Notes under the pieces: model-generated
What the model saw: only the letters and a program-made list of their open reading frames with translations
Databases searched by the model: none
What the model was told of the DNA's origin: nothing
Assembly: GCA_002440945.1 (NCBI GenBank)
Contig: DJWG01000035.1
Location: 584-28,780 of the forward strand
DNA length: 28,197 nt
Reading direction: 5' to 3'
Origin: Rhodobacteraceae bacterium UBA6236
Lineage (GTDB): Bacteria; Pseudomonadota; Alphaproteobacteria; Rhodobacterales; Rhodobacteraceae
In this document: positions 17,052-24,092 of the stretch, piece by piece
How the letters are laid out: each line of letters starts with the position of its first letter
How positions within the stretch are numbered: the stretch's first letter is position 1
Made by a program: the position numbers and the translations under genes

Positions 17052-17068
17052 CCCCTTTTAGAAAGGGG
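17052..17068 (-). other. Hairpin in the leader of the minus-strand GT2 gene
   Basis: Stem CCCCTTT/AAAGGGG with a 3-base loop, 7 bases upstream of the GAAGGA ribosome site. It may protect the transcript start or end part of the readthrough from the upstream phosphatase-fold gene. The surrounding 133-base gap is less GC-rich than its neighbours and also holds the dyad GGCCAGTTGGCC. Confidence 0.4.
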
Positions 17069-17159
17069 TGCGGTACCCGGAAACAATAGGCCAACTGGCC
17101 GGTAACCCAGAAATAACGAATCTGCGACGACCGTTTTTCTGCCCATCATGCCCGAGGCA

Positions 17160-18185
17160 TCAAAGTTTCAGGTCGATGGACACCGGAAAGTGGTCGGATG
17201 CCGTCAGCAGCGCCTCGCGCAGCTGCGCGTCGCGGTAGCAGGCCGGATCGTCGAAGGGATGCCAGATGTGCCACCTGGGCTTCAGGGCCCGCAGGTCGGG
17301 CGACACCATGATGTAGTCGAGCATCGCAGAAAAATACTGGTCCTCGTCGGGCAGGAAGAACCGCGCCGTGGCGGGGGCCGCGGCAAGTTTCCGACCCAGT
17401 GCGGCGCGGGCATGCGGATCGAACAGGCGTTCGGGCTTCGGCTCGTCCCAGCCCATGACGATCTCGACCCCCGACCGGCCAAAGAGCACCTCGTATTCAT
17501 CGAGGCCGGGGCCGTCGTTCAGATCGCCCAAAACCACCAGCGGGTCGCCCGCCCGCAGATGTTCAAGGATCCGCGACCGCAGCCAGAGACATTGCGCCAG
17601 TTGTTCGCGCCTGCTGGAAACCGCAAGCCTGCGCTCCTCGGCATCGTCTTCGGCGCCGTGGGGGGCTTTCGATTTCATGTGGACGCCGATCAGACGAAAT
17701 TCCCGCCCCTCGGCCGTTCGCGCGGCGATTTCCAGGGGGGGCTTGTTGAAGCGGATGGTGTCGACCTTGCCGTCGATGTTCAGGTCGATCTGCATCTGGG
17801 TGTCGAAGCGCGGCGCGAGGCCGTCGCCGGGCACGCCGCCTTGCGGATCGTGGAAGACCGCCAGCTTGTCGGGATCGTAGAGAAAGGCGATTTCCTGCTG
17901 GGTTTCGTTGGCGTAGCCGATCAGGGCGCGACGGGCCCGCAGGGAAAACCGCTGGGCGAAGGCTTCAAGCATCACCGGCGTCGGATGGCGCAGGGGATTG
18001 TGGTCCGGCGCTTCGATGATCATCACGCCATCGGCATCCATGGCGCGGAACACCCGGCCCAGCGCATGAAGCTGTTCGTGGCGCGACACGCCATAGCGCG
18101 ACGAGGCCGCGTCATCGTCAAGGATGCGGCCCCGGCGGTCGAAAAGGCCGATAAACCATTCGATGTTATAGGTCGCGATCCGCAT
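17160..18185 (-). CDS. Endonuclease/exonuclease/phosphatase-fold protein
   Basis: Member of the EEP superfamily (DNase I/exonuclease III/sphingomyelinase fold), 341 residues. The metal-site and catalytic motifs are all present: TYNIEW at 5-10 with Asn7, IIEAPDHN with Glu58, GVHMKSKAP, VVLGDLND and, near the C-terminus, ASDHFPVSI. The substrate is unknown; the family covers nucleases and phosphodiesterases acting on nucleic acids, lipids or sugar phosphates. No signal peptide is visible, so it should be cytoplasmic. The ATG at 18185 is chosen because GAGGCGG precedes it; it overlaps the end of the DnaJ-type gene by 20 bases, so the two are probably co-translated. Confidence 0.85.
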   Translation of the reverse strand: MRIATYNIEWFIGLFDRRGRILDDDAASSRYGVSRHEQLHALGRVFRAMDADGVMIIEAPDHNPLRHPTPVMLEAFAQRFSLRARRALIGYANETQQEIAFLYDPDKLAVFHDPQGGVPGDGLAPRFDTQMQIDLNIDGKVDTIRFNKPPLEIAARTAEGREFRLIGVHMKSKAPHGAEDDAEERRLAVSSRREQLAQCLWLRSRILEHLRAGDPLVVLGDLNDGPGLDEYEVLFGRSGVEIVMGWDEPKPERLFDPHARAALGRKLAAAPATARFFLPDEDQYFSAMLDYIMVSPDLRALKPRWHIWHPFDDPACYRDAQLREALLTASDHFPVSIDLKL

Positions 18186-18909
18186 CCGCCGCCTCGTTTG
18201 CCTGCCATTCGGCGCGGATATCTTCCCAAGCCTTGTTGATGTCGACAAGCCGCCGTTCCGCCAGCCGCAGCGCCTCGGGCGGCAACCCGCGAGAGATCAG
18301 GCGGTCGGGGTGGGTTTCGCGGACCGCCTTGGCCCAGGCGGCGCGAACCACGTCTTCGGGGGCGTCGGGCGAAACGCCAAGGATGTCATAGGGATCGGGC
18401 GGCGCCTCGGGAACGAAGCGGGACATCATGCCCCGGAAGCAGCCGTCCGACAGGCCGAAGATCCGTGCCACATCGCGCAGGAAGGCGTCTTCATGGGGAT
18501 GGTATTCGCCATCCGCCGTGGCGATGTGGAATAGCCCTTCGAGCACATCGACCAGCACCGGATCGCCCGACCCGAACAGCGCGCCGATCTTGCGGGCATA
18601 GGCGTCATAGCCCGCCACGTCCTGCCGGGCGAGGTTGAAGACCCGCGCGGCGTTCTGTTCTTCGGACGGCGCAATCGCGAAGACCTCGCGGAAGGCCGCG
18701 ACCTCGTCCCGTGTCACCAGCCCGTCGGCCTTGGCCATCTTGGCGCCAAGCCCGATGACCGCGATGGTGAAACCGACCGAACGTTCCGGCGCCGCCTGCA
18801 GCCGGTCAAAGACCGCAGACAGCGCCTGCCCCCGCGCAAGCGCCGAAAGCGCATCGCCGATGCGGGTCCAGATCGACCTGGGCGGGGTGGGTGTTTCGAT
18901 CACGGCCAT
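18166..18909 (-). CDS. TerB-DnaJ domain protein (DjlA-like)
   Basis: Co-chaperone-like protein of 247 residues. A TerB-type domain (about 45-165) has two acidic motifs, KADGLVTRDE at 60-69 and TADGEYHPHE at 131-140, which bind metal in TerB structures. A C-terminal J domain (about 172-240) starts DPYDILGVSPDAPED and has the HPD signature at 200-202, needed to stimulate DnaK. Unlike E. coli DjlA there is no N-terminal membrane helix, so a soluble cytoplasmic role is expected. The start ATG at 18909 has only a weak ribosome site. The gene overlaps the EEP gene by 20 bases. Confidence 0.87.
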   Translation of the reverse strand: MAVIETPTPPRSIWTRIGDALSALARGQALSAVFDRLQAAPERSVGFTIAVIGLGAKMAKADGLVTRDEVAAFREVFAIAPSEEQNAARVFNLARQDVAGYDAYARKIGALFGSGDPVLVDVLEGLFHIATADGEYHPHEDAFLRDVARIFGLSDGCFRGMMSRFVPEAPPDPYDILGVSPDAPEDVVRAAWAKAVRETHPDRLISRGLPPEALRLAERRLVDINKAWEDIRAEWQANEAADADRDL

Positions 18910-18952
18910 GCGGCCAACCTATCGCGCTGCCCTGCAGAATGTCAGCAGGCTG

Positions 18953-19441
18953 TCAGAGGATTTTCTGCAAAAGTACGAGATCGAGCCAACGGCCGAACTT
19001 GCGCCCCTGTTCGGGCAAGAGGCCGACATCGACGTAGCCCAGCGCCCGGTGGAACGACAGCGCGCGGGCATTCTCGCCGGCCACGGCGGCGACCATGGTG
19101 TGATAGCCGCGCGACCGGGCATGACCCTCGACCGCCGTCATCAGCGCCCGGCCCACGCCCCGGCCCCAGGCATCGGGGCCGATGATGATGGTGTGTTCCA
19201 TCGAATGGGCATAGCCGTTGCCAAGGCGGAACTGGCGGTAGGTGGCCAGGCCCAGAAGCGCCGTGCCCTCAACGGCCAGGAAGAACTCCTGCCCTGCGGC
19301 GCGGCGTTCGGCCATCATTCGGGACAGGCTTTCCGGGGTCTTTTCTTCCGAGGAAAAGGTGATCGTCGTGTCGCGGATCTGCGGATTCCACAGATCCAGG
19401 ATCGCGGGAATGTCGGCCGCGGCCGCGGGTCGGAGGATCAT
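18953..19441 (-). CDS. GNAT-family N-acetyltransferase (phosphinothricin acetyltransferase-like)
   Basis: Acetyl-CoA-dependent N-acetyltransferase of 162 residues. The acetyl-CoA-binding motif A is GPDAWGRGVGRALM (about 88-101), and motif B is NARALSFHRALGYVDVG. The N-terminus (LRPAAAADIPAILDLWNPQI) and the SSEEKTPE segment resemble the phosphinothricin/methionine-sulfoximine acetyltransferase subgroup, but the substrate is not proven. The ATG at 19441 overlaps the stop of the upstream VOC gene by ATGA, so the pair is translationally coupled. Confidence 0.88.
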   Translation of the reverse strand: MILRPAAAADIPAILDLWNPQIRDTTITFSSEEKTPESLSRMMAERRAAGQEFFLAVEGTALLGLATYRQFRLGNGYAHSMEHTIIIGPDAWGRGVGRALMTAVEGHARSRGYHTMVAAVAGENARALSFHRALGYVDVGLLPEQGRKFGRWLDLVLLQKIL

Positions 19442-20046
19442 TCGAGCGTCCGGGTGCCGTTCGGGGTTTCGATGATGGCGCGCATCTGGGGATCGCCTTC
19501 GCTGATGACGACATGCGGATCGTCCAGATCGACCGCGCGGCGAAGCGCGGCGGCGTCGGGGTGGAAGACTTCAAGCCGGAGAAGCCGGCAGCCGCTGTCG
19601 GGAAGCCGGTCGGACGGGTGCAGGGCGTCCTGCCACTGGATCAGCGCGGGGTAGAGGTTGTCGAAGGGCAGCCTGCCGTCCGCCGGCACGCCCATCCGCC
19701 AGCGGAAATCGCCACGCGCCAGCGACACCGGGCGCCCGGTGCCTTCGGGGGCCTGGGCCAAAGCCGCGTCCAGATCGGGGGCGCGCAGGATCCAGTTCGT
19801 CAGCCGCGGGCGGCCGGTGAAGTGGTCAAGGTCGAACCAGCGCGGATAGGCGGGTTTCGGTGCCGAAGGGTCGATGGCGATGACCTCAAGGTAGAACCCC
19901 GGCCCCATCCCCAGAAGCGCGTTGTGCGTCCCCATGTAGCTGTGCTTGCCCCCGGGTTGGAGCTTGACGCCGAGGGCTGTCTCGACGGCCTCTATCCCCT
20001 CATCAAGCGTCGTGGCGGAAAGGGCGATGTGGTCTAATGCGCGCAT
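19438..20046 (-). CDS. VOC-fold (glyoxalase-like) protein
   Basis: Protein of 202 residues with a vicinal-oxygen-chelate fold. The N-terminal strand MRALDHIALSATTLDEGIEA carries His6, the usual first metal ligand, and GFYLEVIAID gives a probable acidic ligand. It matches the Glyoxalase_3-like group (GKHSYMGTHNALLG, then YPALIQWQ), whose substrates are mostly unknown. The ATG at 20046 is preferred over an extension to 20073, as it begins exactly at the first strand; AAGG lies 3 bases before it. It is divergent from nhaA and coupled to the GNAT gene. Confidence 0.85.
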   Translation of the reverse strand: MRALDHIALSATTLDEGIEAVETALGVKLQPGGKHSYMGTHNALLGMGPGFYLEVIAIDPSAPKPAYPRWFDLDHFTGRPRLTNWILRAPDLDAALAQAPEGTGRPVSLARGDFRWRMGVPADGRLPFDNLYPALIQWQDALHPSDRLPDSGCRLLRLEVFHPDAAALRRAVDLDDPHVVISEGDPQMRAIIETPNGTRTLE

Positions 20047-20211
20047 GAACCTTGTCCCTGGACCGGGTAACACTCGACCCTTGCGGAAAGTCTAATCCCG
20101 CCCGGCCGCGCAAGCCAAGATCGGATTTCGGCGTTTTCGGTGCCGTCAGGCTTTGTCCGGTGCCCCAAAGCCCCTATCTGCAAACGGCAAAAACAAGGAA
20201 GGGACAGTCGC

Positions 20212-21405
20212 ATGGCATGGATGAACAGGATCGGACGGCTGTTTCGGCACGAGGCGACGGGGGGCATTCTCTTGATCCTGGCGGCCCTTCTGGCGCTGAT
20301 CGTGGCCAATTCGGGGCTGGCGGGGGCCTATGACGCGGTGCTGAACACGAAGCTTTCGATCCTGATCGGCGATACCGGCCTGTCAAAACCGCTGCTCTTG
20401 TGGATCAACGACGGGCTGATGGCGATCTTCTTCTTCCTGATCGGGCTGGAACTGAAGAAGGAGATGGTCGAGGGCAAGCTGCGCAATCCCCGCGACGTGG
20501 TTCTGCCGGGCGTCGCGGCGCTGGGGGGCATGGTGGCGCCGGCGCTGGTGTTCCTGGCGCTGAACCACGACAACCCGGCGACCTTGGGCGGCTGGGCGAT
20601 TCCCACTGCCACCGACATCGCCTTCGCGCTGGGGGTTCTGGCGCTGGTCGGTCGCGGGGTTCCGGCATCGCTGAAGCTGTTCCTTCTGACGCTGGCGATC
20701 CTCGATGACCTGGGCGCGATCATCATCATCGCGCTGTTCTACACGGCCGAGCTGAAAGCCCATTACCTTCTGATGGCGCTGATCCCGCTGGCGGGGATGT
20801 GGGCGCTCAACCGGCGCGGCACGCATCGGGTGGCGCCGGTGCTTTTGCTGGGGGTCGTGCTTTGGGTGCTGGTGCTGAAATCCGGGGTCCATGCGACGCT
20901 GGCGGGGGTTGTCACGGCCTTCCTCATACCGCTGAAGGACCGGTTCGGCAAATCGCCCCTGCATGCGCTGGAACATGCGCTTGCGCCCTACGTCACCTTC
21001 CTGATCGTGCCGGTCTTCGCTTTCGCGAATGCCGGGGTGGTGCTTCAGGGATTGACGCTGGATCATGTCCTGTCGCCCCTGGCGCTTGGCATCGCGCTGG
21101 GGCTGATCCTTGGCAAGCAGCTGGGCGTCTTCGGGGCGACCTGGCTTCTGGTGAAAGCGGGATGGGCCGGAAAGCCCCGCGGGGCTAGCTGGCTGCAGGT
21201 CTACGGGATCGCCTGCCTTGCGGGGATCGGCTTCACCATGTCGCTCTTCATCGGCGGGCTCAGTTTTGCCGACCCGGCCCTGATGAACGAGGTTCGCGTG
21301 GGCGTGCTTGCGGCCTCGGTCCTCTCGGCGGTCCTGGGGTTTGCGGTGCTGCGGATGACGGCCCAAACATCCGTCGTCAGGCGCCCGGATTCGGCAATCG
21401 GATAG
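20212..21405 (+). CDS. nhaA: Na+/H+ antiporter NhaA
   Basis: Inner-membrane antiporter that exports sodium in exchange for protons, giving salt and alkaline-pH tolerance. It is 397 residues with about 12 hydrophobic segments. The N-terminus (FRHEATGGILLILAALLALI) and WINDGLMAIFFFLIGLELKK are diagnostic. The ion-binding aspartates are Asp165-Asp166 (LAILDDLGAI), with Asp135 in PTATDIAFALG, and the conserved lysine lies in LILGKQLGVFG. VYGIACLAGIGFTMSLFIGG closes the core. The start ATG at 20212 is preceded by AAGGAAGGGA; an ATG 9 bases later (20221) is also possible. The gene lies alone on the plus strand, with 165 bases to the divergent VOC gene. Confidence 0.95.
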   Translation: MAWMNRIGRLFRHEATGGILLILAALLALIVANSGLAGAYDAVLNTKLSILIGDTGLSKPLLLWINDGLMAIFFFLIGLELKKEMVEGKLRNPRDVVLPGVAALGGMVAPALVFLALNHDNPATLGGWAIPTATDIAFALGVLALVGRGVPASLKLFLLTLAILDDLGAIIIIALFYTAELKAHYLLMALIPLAGMWALNRRGTHRVAPVLLLGVVLWVLVLKSGVHATLAGVVTAFLIPLKDRFGKSPLHALEHALAPYVTFLIVPVFAFANAGVVLQGLTLDHVLSPLALGIALGLILGKQLGVFGATWLLVKAGWAGKPRGASWLQVYGIACLAGIGFTMSLFIGGLSFADPALMNEVRVGVLAASVLSAVLGFAVLRMTAQTSVVRRPDSAIG

Positions 21406-21941
21406 TAGGGACGATGCGCGATCTGTGGTGACCAAGATCCAATGGCCGATGATGCCTGCGGCAAAACGGAGCCTTGGCACTATTGCCAGGGTGGCGCCGG
21501 AAGGCATCCCCATCACACATGCTCGGGGTTTCTAGGACTTCGCATCAAGTTCCCACCCCCGGGACGCCCCGCCCGGCTTCCCGGCGCACTCGAGCCATTC
21601 CTGTCCCCCGATCCCTTTGGCATTAGTCTGGTGAACTCGGGGAACGCTTGGACGAGTTGAGCACCTTGCGCACCTCGGTCGTGTCATACCCTGCCCTGCA
21701 GCGTGTCGATGGCAGCTCAAGGTAGTCACAACCCCGCGCTCTGGGGGTCATCAAAACCGGAATGGAATTGTCCGGCAGCAGTGGTCCGGCAGACGGGCGG
21801 AGTATGCCCGTGCGTCTTGATCGCCGCAGCAAAGGGTCGTCGCCCTGCGACCAACTGCGGCTCTACGCGACGGAGCGTGCGCCAGCACCAGACGCAGTCA
21901 CGCGGTGTTCGCCGGCCACCTTGCCTTCCGGGCCCATGGTG
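21406..21941. other. 536-base stretch without a recognisable gene
   Basis: Follows nhaA and marks the start of the less ordered right part of the window. Only short open frames occur on both strands, none with a ribosome site and a recognisable family. A plus-strand stretch near 21426-21534 (WPMMPAAKRSLG, APEGIPITHARGF) and a minus-strand stretch near 21635-21720 (RCRAGYDTTEVRKV) look somewhat protein-like but could not be assigned. They may be remnants of decayed genes. No tRNA or terminator was seen. Confidence 0.4.
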
Positions 21942-21958
21942 TCACTGGACCGGCACCA

Positions 21959-22483
21959 TCAGATGGGCATAGGCGTATTTGCCCACATCACATAAGGCTT
22001 TGCCGTGTCGGGCTGCGCCTCCGCCGGATAGTCCGACATGAGATGCATGGCGTTCAGGATCATCACATGCGGACCAGTGGTGATCCACTGGTTGTCATTG
22101 GTCTTGCCGGTGGCATAGGGGTCAGTGTTGCTGGCGTCCGAGCCGCCGGCGAGCATGTAGATCAGTCCGACCTTGTCCTTGGGGGGAGCGGTCTTGTTCA
22201 TCCAGGCATTGGCCCACTCCATCGCATTGGCGTCCCCGCACATCGGGTCCTTGGTCGGCGTGGTCGGCTGATCGGGCATGCACCACCAACCGTTCGTGCC
22301 CTCCCGCAGGGTCTGCATCTTGCCATCTGTGCCCATGGCATAGATCGTCGCCTTCGACGCGACGGCGGCGGGTCCGGCGGCTTCGGCGCTCTTGATCAAC
22401 TCGGACTTTTCATCGGCCCGTGCCGCAGGAACCCACAGGGCAAAAACTGCCAGGCCTGCCAGCCACATTACTTTGCTCTTCAT
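21959..22483 (-). CDS. Secreted protein of unknown function, C-terminus shifted out of frame
   Basis: Exported protein of 174 residues. The Sec signal peptide is clear: MKSKVMWLAGLAVFALWVPA, cleavage after AARA, mature start DEKSELIK. The mature part has NGWWCMPDQP, DPMCGDANAMEWANAWM, LIYMLAGGSDASNTDPYA and GPHVMILNAMHLMSDYP, features of a small periplasmic family whose function I cannot name. A GGGAGA ribosome site precedes the ATG at 22483. The frame ends MWANTPMPI at 21959. In the adjacent frame the sequence continues YAHLMVPVQ to a stop at 21942, which reads as the expected end of the protein. A missing C near 21970-21975 would explain this. The product may still fold, as only about ten residues differ. 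Confidence 0.75.
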   Translation of the reverse strand: MKSKVMWLAGLAVFALWVPAARADEKSELIKSAEAAGPAAVASKATIYAMGTDGKMQTLREGTNGWWCMPDQPTTPTKDPMCGDANAMEWANAWMNKTAPPKDKVGLIYMLAGGSDASNTDPYATGKTNDNQWITTGPHVMILNAMHLMSDYPAEAQPDTAKPYVMWANTPMPI

Positions 22484-23299
22484 CGCAAATCTCCCGTCTG
22501 GACGGGCAAGGCGGCCGCGAACCTTGAGGGCGCTAAAAGGCGGGGGGAACGCGCCAAAGCTTCACCCGTGGGTTGCCGAATACACGTCGCGCAGTTCCGG
22601 CCCCGTGGGGACGTGAAATCCTTGCGCGCCCCACATCGGGCTTTGCGCAGGCGGAATTATACGCCTCCGCCGGTTTCCGGTCAATTTCGCGAAGGGGGGG
22701 CGCATTTATATGCTTGTGTCAGCGGAACGCCCTCACGCGCAAGCGTATTTGCTTGCATCCCGGGTTGGTGCGCTATCCGGGTTTGGCGCAGCGGCTTCAG
22801 ACGGCGCGCCTTATCCAATGCGGACCACTCTTCCGCACAAAAATCGTGGAAACGGAAGAAAGCGTCAATTTGGCGTAAACATCGTGCCAACTTACCGCCC
22901 AAAAACCCGACCTGAGCTTCCAATTTGCGCCTATCAGCGGCCAAGGTCCACGCCAGCCGACAGCTCGTAGTTTACATGATGTTGACAGATCGGCTTCGAG
23001 AAGCCCCCGAAATGGCGGTGACGACTTCGCGGATGTTGCTACGGTGACATCCGAGTGGGTGCGTTCAAGATATGCGGTGTGGTGATTTTCCCCAACTCCC
23101 CAACTACACATCTGGCGCGCCCCAATGCTGGCCCGCCTCGACGAAACCAAGCTGAGCCGCCCAACGATTCGGCTTTATCGCCTAGCACCGGCGTGACGCC
23201 GGGTGGCTTGGATCGCCGACTCCGCCGACGATCAGGCGGTGCTGCCGCCCCCGGGCGCTGTTTTACGGAGAACAGGCGGCGACTCCTTCCCTGCCAGCG
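22484..23299. other. 816-base stretch without a recognisable gene
   Basis: Lower and more mixed base composition than the rest of the window, for example at 22840-23000. Open frames on both strands are short and show no family. A hairpin GCAAGC/GCTTGC with a 6-base loop lies at 22739-22756. The promoter of the secreted-protein gene should lie in 22484-22700. The left part of the stretch next to 23300 follows the broken regulator gene. It may be remnants of mobile or decayed DNA, but no insertion-sequence ends were found inside it. Confidence 0.4.
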
Positions 23300-23751
23300 T
23301 CATGTTCGCAGTTCGTCTACCTTGCCGAAGCGGCGGGGCTTCGCCTTGGCGGAATGGCAACCCTCATTCTGGGCGAGACCCTCAATGATCGGGCAATCGG
23401 GGCGGTCATCGCCGTGGCAACGGTTGGCGAGATTTTCCAGCGTCGCGATCATGGCCGCGATCTCGGCCTGCTTCTGCTTCAGGGGTCGACATGTCCGAGC
23501 GCGAGCGCCTTTACATCGGCGCTCGCCCGGTTGCGGTCACCCCACAGCGCGAGCAGGTCGCCGATCTGCTCGACGGTGAAGCCGAGATCGCGCGCGCTTC
23601 GGATGAAGCGCAAGCGGTGGACGTCGGCATCGTCATAGTCGCGATAGCCGCTGCCGCGCCGGGCCGCTTTGGGGATCAGGCCAGTCTGTTCATAATAGCG
23701 GATCATCTTGGAACTGACCCCTGACGCCTCGGAGGCCTGGCCGATATTCAT
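23300..23751 (-). pseudogene. cueR: CueR/HmrR-type MerR-family copper regulator, frameshifted
   Basis: MerR-family regulator that would sense Cu(I) and activate copper-efflux promoters. The ATG at 23751 has AAGGA 8 bases upstream. The first frame gives an intact winged-helix DNA-binding domain (MNIGQASEASGVSSKMIRYY, GLIPKAARRGSGYRDYD) and the start of the dimer helix, but ends at 23479 after 90 residues (ALALGHVDP). From 23482 the next frame continues without a stop to 23300: LKQKQAEIAAMIATLENLAN, then RCHGDDRPDC. If one missing base is restored, the cysteines fall at residues 112 and 120, exactly the copper-binding positions of E. coli CueR, and the protein is about 150 residues. So this is a one-base deletion within CCCC near 23483-23486. 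A product of the first frame could still bind DNA but would lack the dimer helix and metal loop. Confidence 0.85.
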
Positions 23752-24015
23752 GATGCTGTTCCTTTCTCCGCACCTTCGGCGACTGACCTGAACATGGCTA
23801 CGATCTTCGGCCGCTGATCGGCGAAGGTCCCGCAAAAGAACTCCTTGCCGACGAAGGTGATCGGCGCCGTGCGCACCCCGGTTCGGGCCTTCGCCTCTTC
23901 CAGGACTGCGCCGTCGGTCATGTCGCGTTCTTCATATGGGATGCCCGAGGTTTCCAGCCAACGCTAGAGCGCATGGCAGTCGGGACAGGTTGGCGTGGTA
24001 TATGATGACATCCAT
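23748..24015 (-). pseudogene. Glutaredoxin-like gene, broken by an indel and an amber codon
   Basis: Remnant of a small thioredoxin-fold (glutaredoxin-like) protein of about 88 residues. The ATG at 24015 has GGAGG 8 bases upstream and begins MDVIIY. The frame then shifts: in the next frame the sequence reads TPTCPDCHAL, with the redox CxxC motif, then meets a TAG codon where a lysine or similar is expected. It continues RWLETSGIPYEERDMTDGAV, TGVRTAPITFVGKEFFCGTF and ends overlapping the cueR start. The span is 268 bases, one more than a multiple of three, consistent with one inserted C. Two independent lesions make a sequencing error less likely. It lies between copA and cueR; such genes occur beside copper or arsenic loci. 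Confidence 0.8.
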
Positions 24016-24092
24016 CCGATGGTCCTCCATCTTTCGGCAGGCAGTGCCGGGGCGAGTGTCCCGCGCCCCGGCCTCCACTTTGCAGGCCCGGT

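Noticed and set aside
17027..17149. N-terminal extension of the minus-strand GT2 protein by 41 residues
   Set aside because: The segment holds a hairpin and AT-richer DNA, shows no GT2 similarity, and precedes a standard GT2 start.
22739..22756. GCAAGC/GCTTGC hairpin as an attachment site
   Set aside because: A single short dyad without a matching copy elsewhere in the window; there is no integrase gene.
23125..23196. 23-residue plus-strand peptide MLARLDETKLSRPTIRLYR-like, resembling a transporter N-terminus
   Set aside because: Too short and no continuation in any frame; similarity is by impression only.
23055..23579. 174-residue plus-strand open frame
   Set aside because: It overlaps the recoverable cueR frame antisense and shows Arg/Pro-rich, motif-free translation.
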